A DNA stretch of 64,000 nt from Gloeopeniophorella convolvens (lineage: Eukaryota > Basidiomycota > Agaricomycetes > Russulales). Shown here piece by piece: positions 31,153 to 42,434 of this stretch; the first letter of the stretch is position 1, and each line of letters starts with the position of its first letter. The notes under the pieces were generated by a model that was not told the origin of the DNA, ran no database searches, and saw nothing but the letters and a program-made list of their open reading frames with translations. The stretch lies in assembly GCA_022496205.1 (NCBI GenBank), contig WTXD01000062.1, positions 85,374 through 149,373 on the forward strand, given 5' to 3'. Both the position numbers and the translations under genes were made by a program.

Positions 31153-33900
31153 ATGTCTCAAAAAATCAGGTCCGCCGAGGGCCTGCTTAGATCAGTACCA
31201 GAACCCGGTCAAGTCGTGTGCGTACAATTTCCTGTGATCCTACTCTGAATCTAAGTTATCGGTCAGTCTGCCGAAGGAAGGAGAAGAGAATGTCCTGATT
31301 ACGTCTGCTCTTCCGTACTGTAATAACGTCCCGCATCTGGGTGCGTCTCGACCCGCGTCTCAGGTTTCTTCGCTTGACCATTCTCATGCAGGCAATATCA
31401 TCGGAAGCACCCTCAGTGCCGATGTCTACAGTCGGTAAGCGTCACAATATCACATACTTTGTTATTATCTGAACGCTTGTTGTAGCTATTCTCGTGAGTG
31501 ACGCCTTGGCTCTTGCAGCCTTCTGAGATGGAGAGGTCGTAAAGGTACGCGAAACCGGAGAACGCTCTATATCTGTGGAACGGACGAATATGGAACGGCC
31601 ACAGAGACTCAAGCATTGAAGGAAGGTATCACGCCGAGGGAGCTCTGCGATAAATACCACGAGTTGCACCGCGAAACCTACAAGTGGTTTGACATCGGGT
31701 GCGCAGCTGAATTCTTTGCCCATCCTAGGTGCTCTGATTTGTTTTAGATTCGACTACTTCGGGCGTACATCTACGCCTTTGCATACGGAGTACGCAATGC
31801 CTTACTCTCTTTGGTTGGCATTTTTCATGGCCATTGCAGGATCAGCCAAGAGATCTATCTGAATCTCCAGAAGCACGACAACCTTATCCGTCAGGAAAAG
31901 GAACAGACATACTGCGAGGATGATCAGAAGTAACTATCAATACTTCCTGCCCGTGCTCCGAACTGAACGGAAGTAAGATTCCTTGCAGACCGCTTTGTAG
32001 AGGGCACCTGCCCCCACTGCAATTCCGATGTGACATGTTTCTTTGAATCAGATGGCTTTATCAAAGCTAAGCATTCCCTAGGATGCGCGCGGAGATCAAT
32101 GTGATACGTGCGGACGTACTCTGGATGCTGTGGAGCTCATCAATCCTCGTTGTCTCCTCGACAAGACACACAAGGTAGTGACTCATGTCTCCGCACACAT
32201 GTATGTGCGCCTGGATTCCATCCAACCCCGAACGGAGGAATGGATTAGGGAGTCATGGAGGAAAGGGAAATGGTCCCCGAACTCCGTCATCAATGGTGAG
32301 GGCGCATTGGTCGACGCGCGACTCAAGGGTGGCCTTCGTCCGAGCCCTGTTACTCGGGATCTCAAATGGGGTGTTCCTGTTCCTGTCGCGGATGATGATC
32401 CGGATCAAGAGATGAAAGGGAAAGTACTCTGTGAGCAATCCGTCCTCCATGTAATTTCTGTGACTTGACATTTCCATGTTTAGACGTTTGGGTATGTTGC
32501 CTAGATTGATCACTGGGGTGCACAAGCTCACTGTACAAAGTTCGAAGCTTGCATAGGATACGTCAGCATTACTGCAAACCTCACTCCCGACTGGAAACAA
32601 TGGTGGTTCAATCCTAAGGACGTCCATCTGTACCAATTCATGGGCAAAGACAACGTGTATTTCCACACGATCTACTTCCCATCAATACAAATCGGTGACG
32701 GACGGGACTGGACCACACTTCATCACCTTTCTACTACAGGTCAGTGAGGATGCTGTTTGCCTGCCATCAATTAAAATCGACATTTGTTCAATGAATACAG
32801 AGTACTTGAACTACGAGGGTGGCAAGTTCTCGAAGAGCCATAATCGTGGCGTGTTCGGCCCAGCAGCTAAAGAAACTGGCCTTCCCGCATCCGTGTGGAG
32901 GTACTATCTCTTGTCAACCCGCCCAGAGACCGCGGACTCCATGTTCTCTTGGGATGACTGCGTGAGTCTGATATGACAGCCTACGAGGTGGCCGACTTAT
33001 AGCGTGTTTCAGATCGCGGCAAATAACAATGTTCTATTGAACAAGTGCGCTACCTTCTTCATTTCGCTTTGGCTTCGTTAACAACCAAACAGCTTTGGCA
33101 ACTTCGTTAACCGAGCATTGAAGTTCATCTCATCCCAATACGGAGGCGTCATTCCCGAAGGCGACTCACCGGGCCCTCTCTCGCCCAACGATGAAATCGA
33201 TTCCGACTTCATCTCCGACGTCAACAGCCTTCTCAAGGACTACACCGACGCCATGGACGCAGTCAAGCTTCGTCTCGGCCTTCAGACGGTCATGCTCATC
33301 TCGCAGCGTGGAAACCTCTACCTCCAGTCCTCTGGGCTCAACAAGGCACTCATGACCGAGAACCCGACGCGCTGCGCGCAGGTCGTCACCCGCGCTGCGA
33401 ACCTCATCTACGTGCTCTCGGCACTTATATACCCCTTCATGCCTGCAACCGCCGCCTCCATCCTTGCGCAGCTCAATGCGCCGGCCCGCGCGGTGCCAGA
33501 CGTCTTCTCGGTCGACATCTTGCCAGGGCACCGCATCGGCACGCCAGAGCACCTGTTCAAGAAGATCGAGGAGAAGATGGGCGACGCATGGCGCGCCAAG
33601 TTCGCGGGAATTAAGCCCGCACCAGTGGCTCCCCTCGCGGACGAGACACACGTTGCGCCGGGCATGTCGAAGCGCAAGGCGGCTACGAAGAAGGCCGCGC
33701 AGGGCGAGGCGGCTGAGGCGGACGGGCCGAAGTCCGCTGAGGCCCTCGCGTGGGACGCTAAGATCACGGAGCAGGGCAACGTCGTTCGCGAGCTCAAAGC
33801 CAAGTCTCCCAGGACGCTGGAGCTCGACGAGGAGACTGCCGCGGCTATTGCTGACCTGAAGAAGCTGAAGGCAGAGCGCGCTGCTCTGGCCAAGAACTAG
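31153..33900 (+). CDS. Methionyl-tRNA synthetase, cytosolic type
   Basis: About ten exons. The class I catalytic core starts [18 protein letters not shown], containing the HIGH-type signature, then [14 protein letters not shown]. The sequence continues [18 protein letters not shown] and a zinc-like knuckle (CPHCNSD, DQCDTCG). [17 protein letters not shown] and [14 protein letters not shown] follow. The KMSKS-type loop is KFSKS. The anticodon-binding helices include [11 protein letters not shown] and end near [11 protein letters not shown]. The C-terminus is Lys/Ala-rich with a WHEP-like helix pair ([15 protein letters not shown]), expected to aid tRNA binding. It charges tRNA-Met for initiation and elongation. 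No N-terminal GST-like domain is seen. I chose the ATG at 31153; an upstream in-frame ATG (30944) adds a poorly conserved leader. Confidence 0.92.
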
Positions 33901-34446
33901 ACCTAGAGGGTACAACGGCGGAATTTGGAAGAAGTCAAGAAGACTGAATTGTAATGCGCGTAGTATAAGTAGATGTACGCAGCAATAGCCTGTTGGCAGA
34001 GGCAATAAACAAGACGTTTTTCGATACTACGGAGTGAATGTGCCAGCGGGTGCAGCTTGCAGTGTGAGTCAGTGGGCCGGGCAATCAAGCCAAAAGGTGA
34101 CCCGTGGGCATATCCCACCGGACGTCGGAGCCGACCCGGAGTCGCCTGCGGAGTCGTGCGCACCAGCTTTCCTTTCTTTCATATACTGTTTCGAGCCTCC
34201 GCGGTCAGCTCCAGTGGCACCAATAATCTGTTCTGTTGCTACGAGATGGCTTGTAGGCCTCCAATCCCTCAATCTTCAAAGTGCGAAGATGACTTCCCGT
34301 CGGCCTTCCCACAAAGCGAGCATATCATCGTGAGCACCCTCTCGTAGTTGACGAGCGACTCGTCATGCATCACGCATTATGGCCTATAGGTAAAGCGGAG
34401 GCGCAAGCGGTTACAACTCCCTAGGTCCCCGCTTAGTTCCCAACCA
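33901..34446. other. Intergenic, no gene recognised
   Basis: About 545 bp after MetRS. It includes the likely MetRS 3' UTR with AATAAA at about 34003. Remaining short frames are not supported. Confidence 0.45.
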
Positions 34447-35316
34447 ATGGTCTCATCAGACACTCTGGCCGCAGTCCACGGTATCTCCGAACTCGCCTCC
34501 CGACAGTCCTCCGTCTCGTCACAGGGCACATCAGCCGTGCAGACGTCTCACGAGGAAGAGTCACCTAGTACACTGGCCCCTAGCGTTCATACCCGGCGGC
34601 CCGAGGTGCCTGCCTCTGCATGCGATGCCCAGGCCATTACGGTGCACCAGTTCTTGAACGATGTGACTAGCAGGGCCAACAGAACATACTGCCACCGGAA
34701 ACCAGTAGTTGATCTAGGCGCATACAAGGATGGTGATCAGGGCCCCGGACCCGCTGCACCTCCAGTTGCCACCTTGACGCCCCATTCTGACTCAGAGGGT
34801 GATCATGTCACACCAACACCATCACCTCCACTAGCCAAGATATCGAAAAATAGGGCCTCGCGCCCGAGACGAAAGCGCCTGTCAAAGTCACTTGCTCAAC
34901 GACTGTTCGAGGCAGACGTGTTCTCCAGTGGCACGTCTTACAAGCTACCGTCAGAAGATGCGCATACATCTAGTCGCCGGCCCTTGCCATTCGCTACTGG
35001 ATTGAGCTGTGCTCGACCGCCTACGAACGACATCAATTTTTGTCGAGAACAACCTGATCATGAACAGGAGTGTCCTTCTCGCCCCCGAACCAACTTCTCG
35101 AAGACCCAAGGATCGTCCGGGAACACTGCTGGAAAACCTCGACGCTCTGGTCCCTTCAATGTTTCGGGGCCTGGAAAGACTCACCGCTCCCGTAGCAGAC
35201 GGTTGACCCGCGATAGCTCATCCCCAGAGTCTTTCCGGTATCCTCCTCTCCCGTTAGTATGGGTCGATGTCTCTGTTCGCCCTGGCCTCGATGCGCACGT
35301 ATGTAAGCGCCAGTGA
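34447..35316 (+). CDS. Hypothetical low-complexity protein
   Basis: An uninterrupted frame of 289 codons. I do not recognise the family. It is rich in Ser, Pro, Thr and Arg, with a basic patch RPRRKRLSKSLAQRLFEADV near residues 137-156, which could be a nuclear localisation or DNA/RNA-contacting stretch, and a second basic patch THRSRSRRLTR near residue 250. No signal peptide, and no catalytic motif. The stop at 35314 may not be the true end: a GT-starting donor-like GTATGTAAG lies at about 35299, and the next 300 bp contain an open, hydrophobic stretch (HHVLVILGTAAYIALI) that could be a spliced membrane tail. Codon use and length suggest it may be real, but it could also be a chance frame. 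Confidence 0.4.
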   Translation: MVSSDTLAAVHGISELASRQSSVSSQGTSAVQTSHEEESPSTLAPSVHTRRPEVPASACDAQAITVHQFLNDVTSRANRTYCHRKPVVDLGAYKDGDQGPGPAAPPVATLTPHSDSEGDHVTPTPSPPLAKISKNRASRPRRKRLSKSLAQRLFEADVFSSGTSYKLPSEDAHTSSRRPLPFATGLSCARPPTNDINFCREQPDHEQECPSRPRTNFSKTQGSSGNTAGKPRRSGPFNVSGPGKTHRSRSRRLTRDSSSPESFRYPPLPLVWVDVSVRPGLDAHVCKRQ

Positions 35317-37428
35317 TACCTCTACGAGGGCTCCGCCTCCGTTACCATTCCGAGTGTGGAGCTCATGGACAAATTTCTTACCGTATGCCGCAGATGCGGC
35401 TTGTGCCTTTGAGACTTGCAAGAACATCGTCGTCGGATTTCTCTGGCGTACTGACCCGGATTCAACGTTCATCACTAGTCGCTTCCATCTGTTGTCTGGC
35501 TCCTCTTTCTTGCGCGGTTACTCATCATGTACTTGTCATCTTGGGTACCGCAGCCTACATTGCATTAATTTGTGCACGAGGTCAATGGCATTAGCCTAGT
35601 AGACGGTCCCGGGACCGGTCCCGTTGCTAGAAGTACCTGGTAATGACCAGCCTGGTGTGCGTAGAGAGATTAATGATAGGGCCATACCCGTATGCGGTCA
35701 TACCGAAGAGGCGATCACCGTTGTCACCCCGCCGAATGCGAGGCGAGCCAGGGGCGATCCCTGGCATTGAGGCCCACCAGACATAGCGTAACCTTAGGAT
35801 CGAGCCAATGTTCGATAGCAGTTACTTGTACACAAAGGTGCAGCTGTCTAACACGATAGACAGCGGGGTGTTGGTATAGTCTGGAACCCCACTTCAGTGG
35901 CCTAGCACCTGATAATAGGCCAAAGTTCACGTACGAACCGGCGGGGTAAGATGTAGAATGTCTGATGAGAAAGATCTACATTCACTGGAAGGACTTATGT
36001 TAGCAGCTACCTTTCCCCCTTCCTTCGGCTTTTGAGCGGAATCCTTGCAACGCAACTGACTCTGCCGCGTCATTACATGGAGTACAACCGCTTTTCGAGT
36101 TCCGAAAGTCTGGTGTCATTCAATATTGCTGATCGGGCACTCCATGACCGTCCGGAATTTAGACTCAAAGCCAGACTGACGCACGAGGGAAAGAGTAACA
36201 AAATGCTATAGCTTCAGAAGTATCGACTCTTTACTTGCGAAGGATCCGAAAGGAACGGGTCCAACGAAGCGACCTGTTTCAAAATGGGCACGAGCAACGT
36301 GGGATGCACGTTCCGTGAGACAACGAACATAACAGGCGCTAACGGGCCACGGAATTCGAGAATAGAGTTCCTCGGATTGCTGCGACCACGAAGGGTAGTA
36401 GGTACCAGTCAGCTAGAGGGATAGTTCGCAGGACACTGCTCACGTTCATGTACCAAATCTTCTCCACACGGCTTTGCGAATCATCGGCTGTGACTTCAGG
36501 TCGCGACCCCATCTTTGAGGGTACAGACGACGTTCCGTGCCACGGCGCACATGTACAAACGACGCGGACGCGTCCGGAATTGCCACTTACACTCGGACGC
36601 CACCCATACCGACTGAATTGGAACAACAGTCCCACCAGCCCTGGCGAAGCCCCCGGGCGTGTCGGATAAAATGACGGTAAGGAGTTGAGCGCGGCGACCT
36701 GCCAGTGCCAGTGCGGCGGCGATGACCAATGGCAGCAGTGACCCCAGCGGCAAATCCCAAAGAAGTGCAATTAAATGTATGTAATCGCGTATGTAATCTG
36801 GCACCCCTTGCACTCTCCTGGCACCCAATGGCACCTCCTGCCAGTAGTCACACTCACTGGGCTAGCGGCTTCAACAGGCTCCTGGTATCCTGTTCGTACT
36901 CTCGGAGGTCCCTTCAGTGGCAACACGATTGTGATTATCGGAAGCATCAAACACCCAGCGCTATTGTTCAATGGTCCGGCTATCCTCGTCCGCGCGCTTT
37001 GTTTCTCATCGCCACTGCCTGCATGCGCATCTGATACCACCACGAGCTTGAAGCAGGCCATCCGTTGTGCATCGTCCCTCCGGAGGGCCTCCCCGAAGGC
37101 CCACCCTTTCCTGATGCTACGTTTCACGGAGCGCCCTAGCGAGCTCGATCATCTGCCCTCAAACACTGGCATGGCTTCTGTCACACGATCAACACCTGGT
37201 TCTCATTCTTACAGTCGCTGCTCCGCGTACGAGGTATAACATAAAGCTGTTACTTACGGATAGATAGCTCCCGATAACAGACACTAGTGTACATACACAT
37301 TCATGTGGACGACTCTACAAAAGCTGAACCCCTCGATAATGTAGATGTAAGGCTACGACGACGAAAAGCGAACCTCCGCCGGTCCGAGTCCATGTGGCAC
37401 GGCAGCGGGCTGAAGTTCCGATCAAAGC
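35317..37428. other. Gene-poor region, nothing recognised
   Basis: About 2.1 kb. Frames on both strands (for example 36339-36770 on minus and 36775-37239 on plus) lack family motifs and agree poorly with each other; none is called. A perfect 12-bp palindrome GGTCCCGGGACC occurs near 35604. A 3' UTR or a decayed gene is possible. Confidence 0.4.
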
Positions 37429-38433
37429 TCACCGTGTGTCCAGGCTTCGCGACCCTGGATTGCCATGCCGTGGAGGGCCGTGCCGCTGTGGTGTGGATGG
37501 GCGCAGCCTGGCGCGCGCCGCGCGCATTTTTGGGTATGTCAGTTCGAGGCGGCGCAGGAGCTTCGCCTCTATCTCTTCGAACTGTTCAGTGCAGCACGCA
37601 AGTGCCTCGTGAGAACCCTGTACACGATGCACGCGCGAGCAAGGCGGAACTTACCCTAGTCCCTTCCGGTAGCGGAATTGTCCGGCAGACTGTCCGCTCT
37701 TCGATGTCCCGCACCGTGCCCTCCTCGTCCTCGCGCTCTGTGATCTTAACGGTCTTCCAACTGACTTCGAGCCGGGCGGGCACCGGGTGGTACGTGACGT
37801 TCATGTCTTCCTTCGCGACGCCCGGGATGTCGAACCTCGCGGTGACCTGTCGTGGAGAGAGCGTGCTCAGAGCGCAGTCGCAGTGGATGGGATGATGGCT
37901 GTGCCTCTCACCCTGGTGCCATCAGGTGAATCCCTGAACTCGACGCTGCCAAGGGAAAAGCGTGGTCGCGTCAGTTACTCGCGCACGTTTGCACAGGTGG
38001 CTCACATCGATCTCTGCCTCCTCAGTGGAGGCGCAGGGGAAGGCACCCGCGCAGCTGACTGCGTGGATGGCTCGAGAGAAAGGCCTAATTTCGGCGAATG
38101 GAGCAGTGCAGGAGATCGCCCACGCTCCAACGACTTGATCTTCGATGGCGACACGGCCATCTCGCGCTCCTTGGTCTTGCGAACTGCGCTCCATACGCGA
38201 TCCAGTGACTCTGTGTCGTCGGGGGTCACCGGGCCTGATGAGCTCGTCGAGGCTTGGGAGTAAAGGGGAGGCGTTGAGAAAGGCTCCGGCGCCATGGGTC
38301 TATGTCGGAGAAGGTCAATGTCAAGCGACTCGCTTTCTGGACTCGACGACACGGGCTGCGCTGCGAACGTCCTGTCGAAGGCTTCCCAGGAACGTAGATA
38401 GTCTCCAGGGGTCTTACGGCTACCGGCAGGCAT
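37429..38433 (-). CDS. Hsp20/alpha-crystallin-like domain protein
   Basis: A low-complexity Ser/Pro-rich N-terminal half (MPAGSRKTPGDYLRSW to about residue 120) precedes a domain with the beta-strand rhythm of small heat-shock proteins: TARFDIPGVAKEDMNVTYH, ARLEVSWKTVKIT, a charged EREDEEG loop, then RTVCRTIPLPEGT. After an intron near 37600-37650 comes FEEIEAKLLRRLELTYPK, which fits the last strands. Hsp20 domains bind unfolding proteins without ATP. The canonical C-terminal IxI motif is not evident, so this may be a CS/Hsp20-like interaction domain and not a classical chaperone. It is divergent from the secreted coiled-coil gene at 39313, with 880 bp between them. Confidence 0.65.
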
Positions 38434-39312
38434 TATGGAGGTGGCCGTTAGCAGCAGGGGCACCGGCGGCGCGCAGTACTTTACGCACAAAGGGCGTCCG
38501 GATGAAGGGCGGGGGATTGAAGGTCCGAAGACCCAAAGGCTATCTTTACGGTGCCGCGGTCTTCACTCGAGGCTCCACCTGTCTCCCTTGAGGCCGGGTG
38601 ACGGTGGATATGGGAAGGCCCGCTAGGTAGCAGGGTGGGGAGGCGAGCGATCGGAATGGGCCAGGAGACCTATAGGGCGTCCATTATGTCTAAGAAAAGT
38701 TTGGGAGCACGGGCCACACACCTTTGTTGGTGTGCGGTTAATGGGAGGGTGATTTGCGGGATGGGCCAGCGGGAGGCAAACACATGGCGTCGGATTTTGT
38801 ACTCGGCCTCGCCTAGGCCATGAGGCAGATGGCTGGTGGCCCCTTCAAGCTTCACCGGCGGTCACCTCTGATGACCTCTAATGACACGCAGGCGGCACGA
38901 GCCGACATATAGCGTAAGACTCGAGGTCATCTTGGGGCTATCCGTATCGGATGGGCCTGCTGGCCCAACAGCCCGAGAGGCCAAGCGCGGGCGACAGTGG
39001 GGATGTGGCCTGAGAATCCTGGCCGCGTGCCAGCGCTGCCGCGCGCGGTGCCATAAAAGGGCGGTCAAAGCAAAGATGCGGTCACGAACAAAGCTGAGAT
39101 GTCCGGCCGATAAGATCTCACTAGCACTTGCAAACCCCGCAAACATGCCTCTTTGTGACCGCCTTCTGATCAAGCGCTTGGAACCTACCACGACAGTTGC
39201 CGGTGTCAGGCTGGGTTGAACAAAGCATTGTGGCTCGCAGCCACACTTCCATTCAGTTATATACAGGAACCAACGCAAGCATCAGGCATCGAAGGACTTC
39301 GTCGTTGCCACC
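38434..39312. promoter_or_regulatory. Divergent intergenic region
   Basis: About 880 bp between the Hsp20-like gene (minus) and the secreted coiled-coil gene (plus). A TATA-like AGTTATATACAGG lies at about 39255-39267, some 50 bp before the ATG at 39313. No heat-shock element array (repeated nGAAn) was noticed. Confidence 0.4.
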
Positions 39313-40432
39313 ATGGTCCACTTTGCGTCAGTTCACATCATCTTCACCTTCTACATCGGCGCCTCCCTCGCACGTGCCACCCATGGCACCGAGGCAAACA
39401 GCAACCCCGCGACCACCTGCCTTGTCTCGGCACTGTCCCCCAACTGCTCTGACCCCGTTCTCAACAAGTGCTCAGTCGCGGATCGGATGCCAAGATGGGT
39501 AGACTTCCAAACGTTGATGAGCATCGAAAACGAGTTGCTTGGAGCTTTGCTTGACGGGTCTTCCGATGAGGTTTCACTTCCACTTGAGATGAAGATAGTG
39601 GCGATGGCCGTCGAGGACCTTCGCACGCTCGTGAGCGTTAGCACTCTTCACAGTCGCTGGGCCCTGGCGAGATCCCTGGGAGAGCTGGCGAAGACTGCAA
39701 ATGACGCAGGGAGGGTGCTGGGACGGTTCAATTCCGGAGTCATGGACACCCTCGATAGGTGCACCTCTCCCCTTAAGCAGTAGATCGATACTGACAATCT
39801 TCGATAGCTTGCTTCTTAGTCGCCCACATGTCCTACACACCCTGGAACGCACGACGCTGATGCCATCTACACACCGGCTCCAAGTACTTCAGCCACTTTC
39901 CAATGAAGTCACCCACAAGGGACCCACCATGCGCACATTCACCGATTTAATATCTTCGCTTTCGATGAAAGTAGAGCGCCTTTCCCTCGGATTACGGGAT
40001 TCCCTGGAGGAGATTGCCAGAATGGAGGACCGTCACGCATCGATCGTGGAGATGATCCAAAGCGACGCTGCTCTAGGAGCCGGAGACGAAGCGGACGTTC
40101 TCTCCGACCTGTGGACGGTACTTGGCGGAGATAGGCTTGACCCCAAGATAGCGCAGCAGACCCGAGCGAGGCTCCAAGACGTCAGCCAGCATGAGTTTGA
40201 TGCGCGCGCATACATGGCGTCAGCAGGGCGGGCGGTAGATGCGGCCAGCAAGCAGTTGAGGGATCTTTGCGAGCATGTCTCCACGCCCCCAAGCATCAGC
40301 GAAATCATATCAACGGAGTCTCACGTGAAGAGTATCAAAGATAGCTTGGAAAGGCTGAGTGACAGGAGAGCACGGGTTGTGAAGAGGCGACTGGAGTCAT
40401 CCGCAGACCGGGTCTTGGGTCGACGAGTGTAG
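39313..40432 (+). CDS. Predicted secreted coiled-coil protein, function unknown
   Basis: Two exons, 39313..39758 and 39808..40432, joined by a 49-bp intron (GTGCAC...TAG); the sum is 1071 nt and codes for 356 aa. The N-terminus MVHFASVHIIFTFYIGASLARA is a plausible signal peptide. The first third has two Cys-containing spacers (TTCLVSALSPNCSDPVLNKC). The rest is almost wholly alpha-helical by composition, with heptad-like Leu/Ile spacing: LISSLSMKVERLSLGLRDSL, VKSIKDSLERLSDRRARVVK. I do not recognise a family. An extracellular or cell-wall-associated helical protein is possible, as is a membrane-anchored one if the leader is not cut. The frame holds through the splice, and ATG context ACCATGG supports the start. 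Confidence 0.6.
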
Positions 40433-40523
40433 ATAGATAGACGAGCATCCGTTTAGAATGAATGCTGTAGGCACCTCTTGTAATACTTATCCACCCGTTC
40501 TTGAGCAAGCGCGCTGGGGCGTA
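40433..40523. other. Short spacer before element A
   Basis: 3' UTR of the coiled-coil gene, ending in the TA dinucleotide at 40522-40523 that flanks element A. Confidence 0.4.
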
Positions 40524-41274
40524 CTATCGGTGGCGCAGTGTTCGCGCTCAAGCGCCGAAGGGTACAGTGTTCGTGTTTCGACTCTGCACGCTGCAAATCC
40601 CTACCGTTTCCCTTTATTTTTTTATTATTGTGTGCATAAACGTTGGCTTGTGGTGTGATGTGAATGCCATACTGATATGTTCTTATGGTCGTGTGCTATC
40701 TGCATTGTATCACCCAAATACTGCTTTCTTAAGCTTCAGCAGCACTTTGCCACGAAACCAGTGCTCCTGGAAATCTGATAACGACTTCTCATGTTCCTGT
40801 GACATACAAACACCATCAGTACAAATTCTCCGAGGTGAGGTGTTAGTCCCATCTGCCTCTGGATGTACTATTACTCTGGGTACGGACGAGCGTGACATTC
40901 TGTGCCACTGCAGGTGCCCAATTTGGCTTCCGCATTTCGGCAGGCCGGTTATGAGCCCCATTGAGCCACAAGCCGTACCTTTACATACCATAAACGGAAG
41001 TCTGAGTCATGAGCGCACGCGCAACGGTGCATGGCAAGCCGTGACATTCCGTGACAGAACCCGGAAAAAAACGCGAACACTGTACCCTGTGGTCCGGCAT
41101 TGCTCTGGCACCACAACGATCCTAGGCTATTGGTCCGGAAAGCAAAGATACGTTTCACAATATACAGTCTACCTGCACGCAAGGATTTAAAGGGATGGGC
41201 ATAAAAATGAGTGAGATATTCCATTCACAGTTTCGTGCACCCCAAACGCGCCGCGAACACTGCGCCACCGATAG
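40524..41274. mobile_element. Inverted-repeat element A (751 bp), TA-flanked
   Basis: The ends are inverted copies of a 23-bp sequence beginning CTATCGGTGGCGCAGTGTTC, at 40524-40546 and 41252-41274. Both ends are flanked by TA (40522-40523 and 41275-41276). TA target sites with terminal inverted repeats are typical of Tc1/mariner and pogo-type transposons. Internal frames do not resemble a transposase, so it would be a non-autonomous (MITE-like) copy. Confidence 0.6.
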
Positions 41275-41276
41275 TA

Positions 41277-41988
41277 CTATCGAAGGACCCTCAATGGGAT
41301 GAATATCCCATTGAGTGTCCCGGGGGCTTATTTTTCGTTCCCATGCTCTGAAACCCCGTATATACATTCTAGTATGCGATTCCGATGCGTTCCCCAACTC
41401 TGAGATTTTTCTGTTCAAGGCTGAGTGTGCCAAAGCGAAGCCGAAATCGAGGTCAAAGGCCCCGCGAGAATGACCAGGCACGCGTGATGGTGTCACGACC
41501 CATCACATCAACCGTGCTGCAGTGCTGCCGGAGGCAAGCGGTGATTGCACCGCCGTGTCGCTCGTGTCGCATTGCATGGCTGCGATTAGATTGCAATTTG
41601 TGCGGAGCTCGAACTCAAATGTCACACTTCAGCTCCTCCGGAGGGGCACGTCGCGTTCAAGCATCCTTGCTCACCCAGACGCCACGGAAACCACGCAGAT
41701 ACATCAGAAATAACCTTAACACTACGTCTACCGAGTTTGAAGCACTCCCAGGGACTGATTCAGTGGTTCCTGACCAAATAATGGTCAGATTTGTGTACCC
41801 TCAGATACATGATTTATTGTGCAGCAGGAAGTGCTCGGATTCATTTGTGATCGCACAGGACAGATTGAATGGTACTACAGAGCATTGGATTAAAGTTAAA
41901 AATATATCTGATGAGTAGTTGTTGAGCGATTCGTGGATCTGCGTTTCATCCCATTGAGGGTCCCATCCCATTGAGGGTCCTTCGATAG
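41277..41988. mobile_element. Inverted-repeat element B (712 bp), TA-flanked and abutting element A
   Basis: Ends are a 25-bp inverted repeat beginning CTATCGAAGGACCCTCAATG, at 41277-41301 and 41964-41988, flanked by TA (41275-41276 shared with element A, and 41989-41990). Both ends contain the subterminal palindromic word CCCATTGAG/CTCAATGGG: left CAATGGGATGAATATCCCATTG, and right two CCCATTGAGGGTCC copies. It shares only the CTATCG tip with element A. No transposase frame seen. Confidence 0.6.
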
Positions 41989-42434
41989 TAGGTGAAAAGA
42001 GCTTGGTCGAACCTTACGTGAGTGCGGGACGTGCTGGACTCGGCAAGTCCCGCGCCAATTCTCAAATGTCCGCGCCGATGGGTCCAAGCTTCAATTCGTC
42101 TGTCTCATCCTTTGGCCACGTCTGCCTCGCAGCCTTCCTCCCCAGTCATCCACGAACCTCACACATCCAGCATAGCTCAATACATGACCTCGAGGTGTGT
42201 AGCTCCCATTTCATGCCTTCTAAATGATGGGCATACGCCTTCAGTCAAAAGCATGTTAGACTACCTACACCTCACTGAGGTTGCGGAATTTTTTTGGACT
42301 ACTGAATCACCTCCAATGTCTTGTCGAAGTACCTCTTACTGACCTTTCACTTTCCAGACAGTCTTATCGATACAATTCTACGATGACATATGCGAATAAA
42401 TTACAGTGCTACCCATATGCTGCTGGCGTGGCGA
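41989..42434. other. Spacer between element B and helicase 3' end
   Basis: About 445 bp. No gene seen; contains the helicase 3' UTR. Confidence 0.4.

Noticed and set aside
33166..34005. 279-codon minus-strand frame under MetRS
   Set aside because: It lies opposite a well-supported conserved coding exon with high third-position GC; composition is Leu/Arg-rich and unrecognisable.
36339..37239. Possible membrane protein genes on both strands
   Set aside because: Hydrophobic stretches exist (LPLVIAAALALA) but no family block, start context or splice chain could be agreed.
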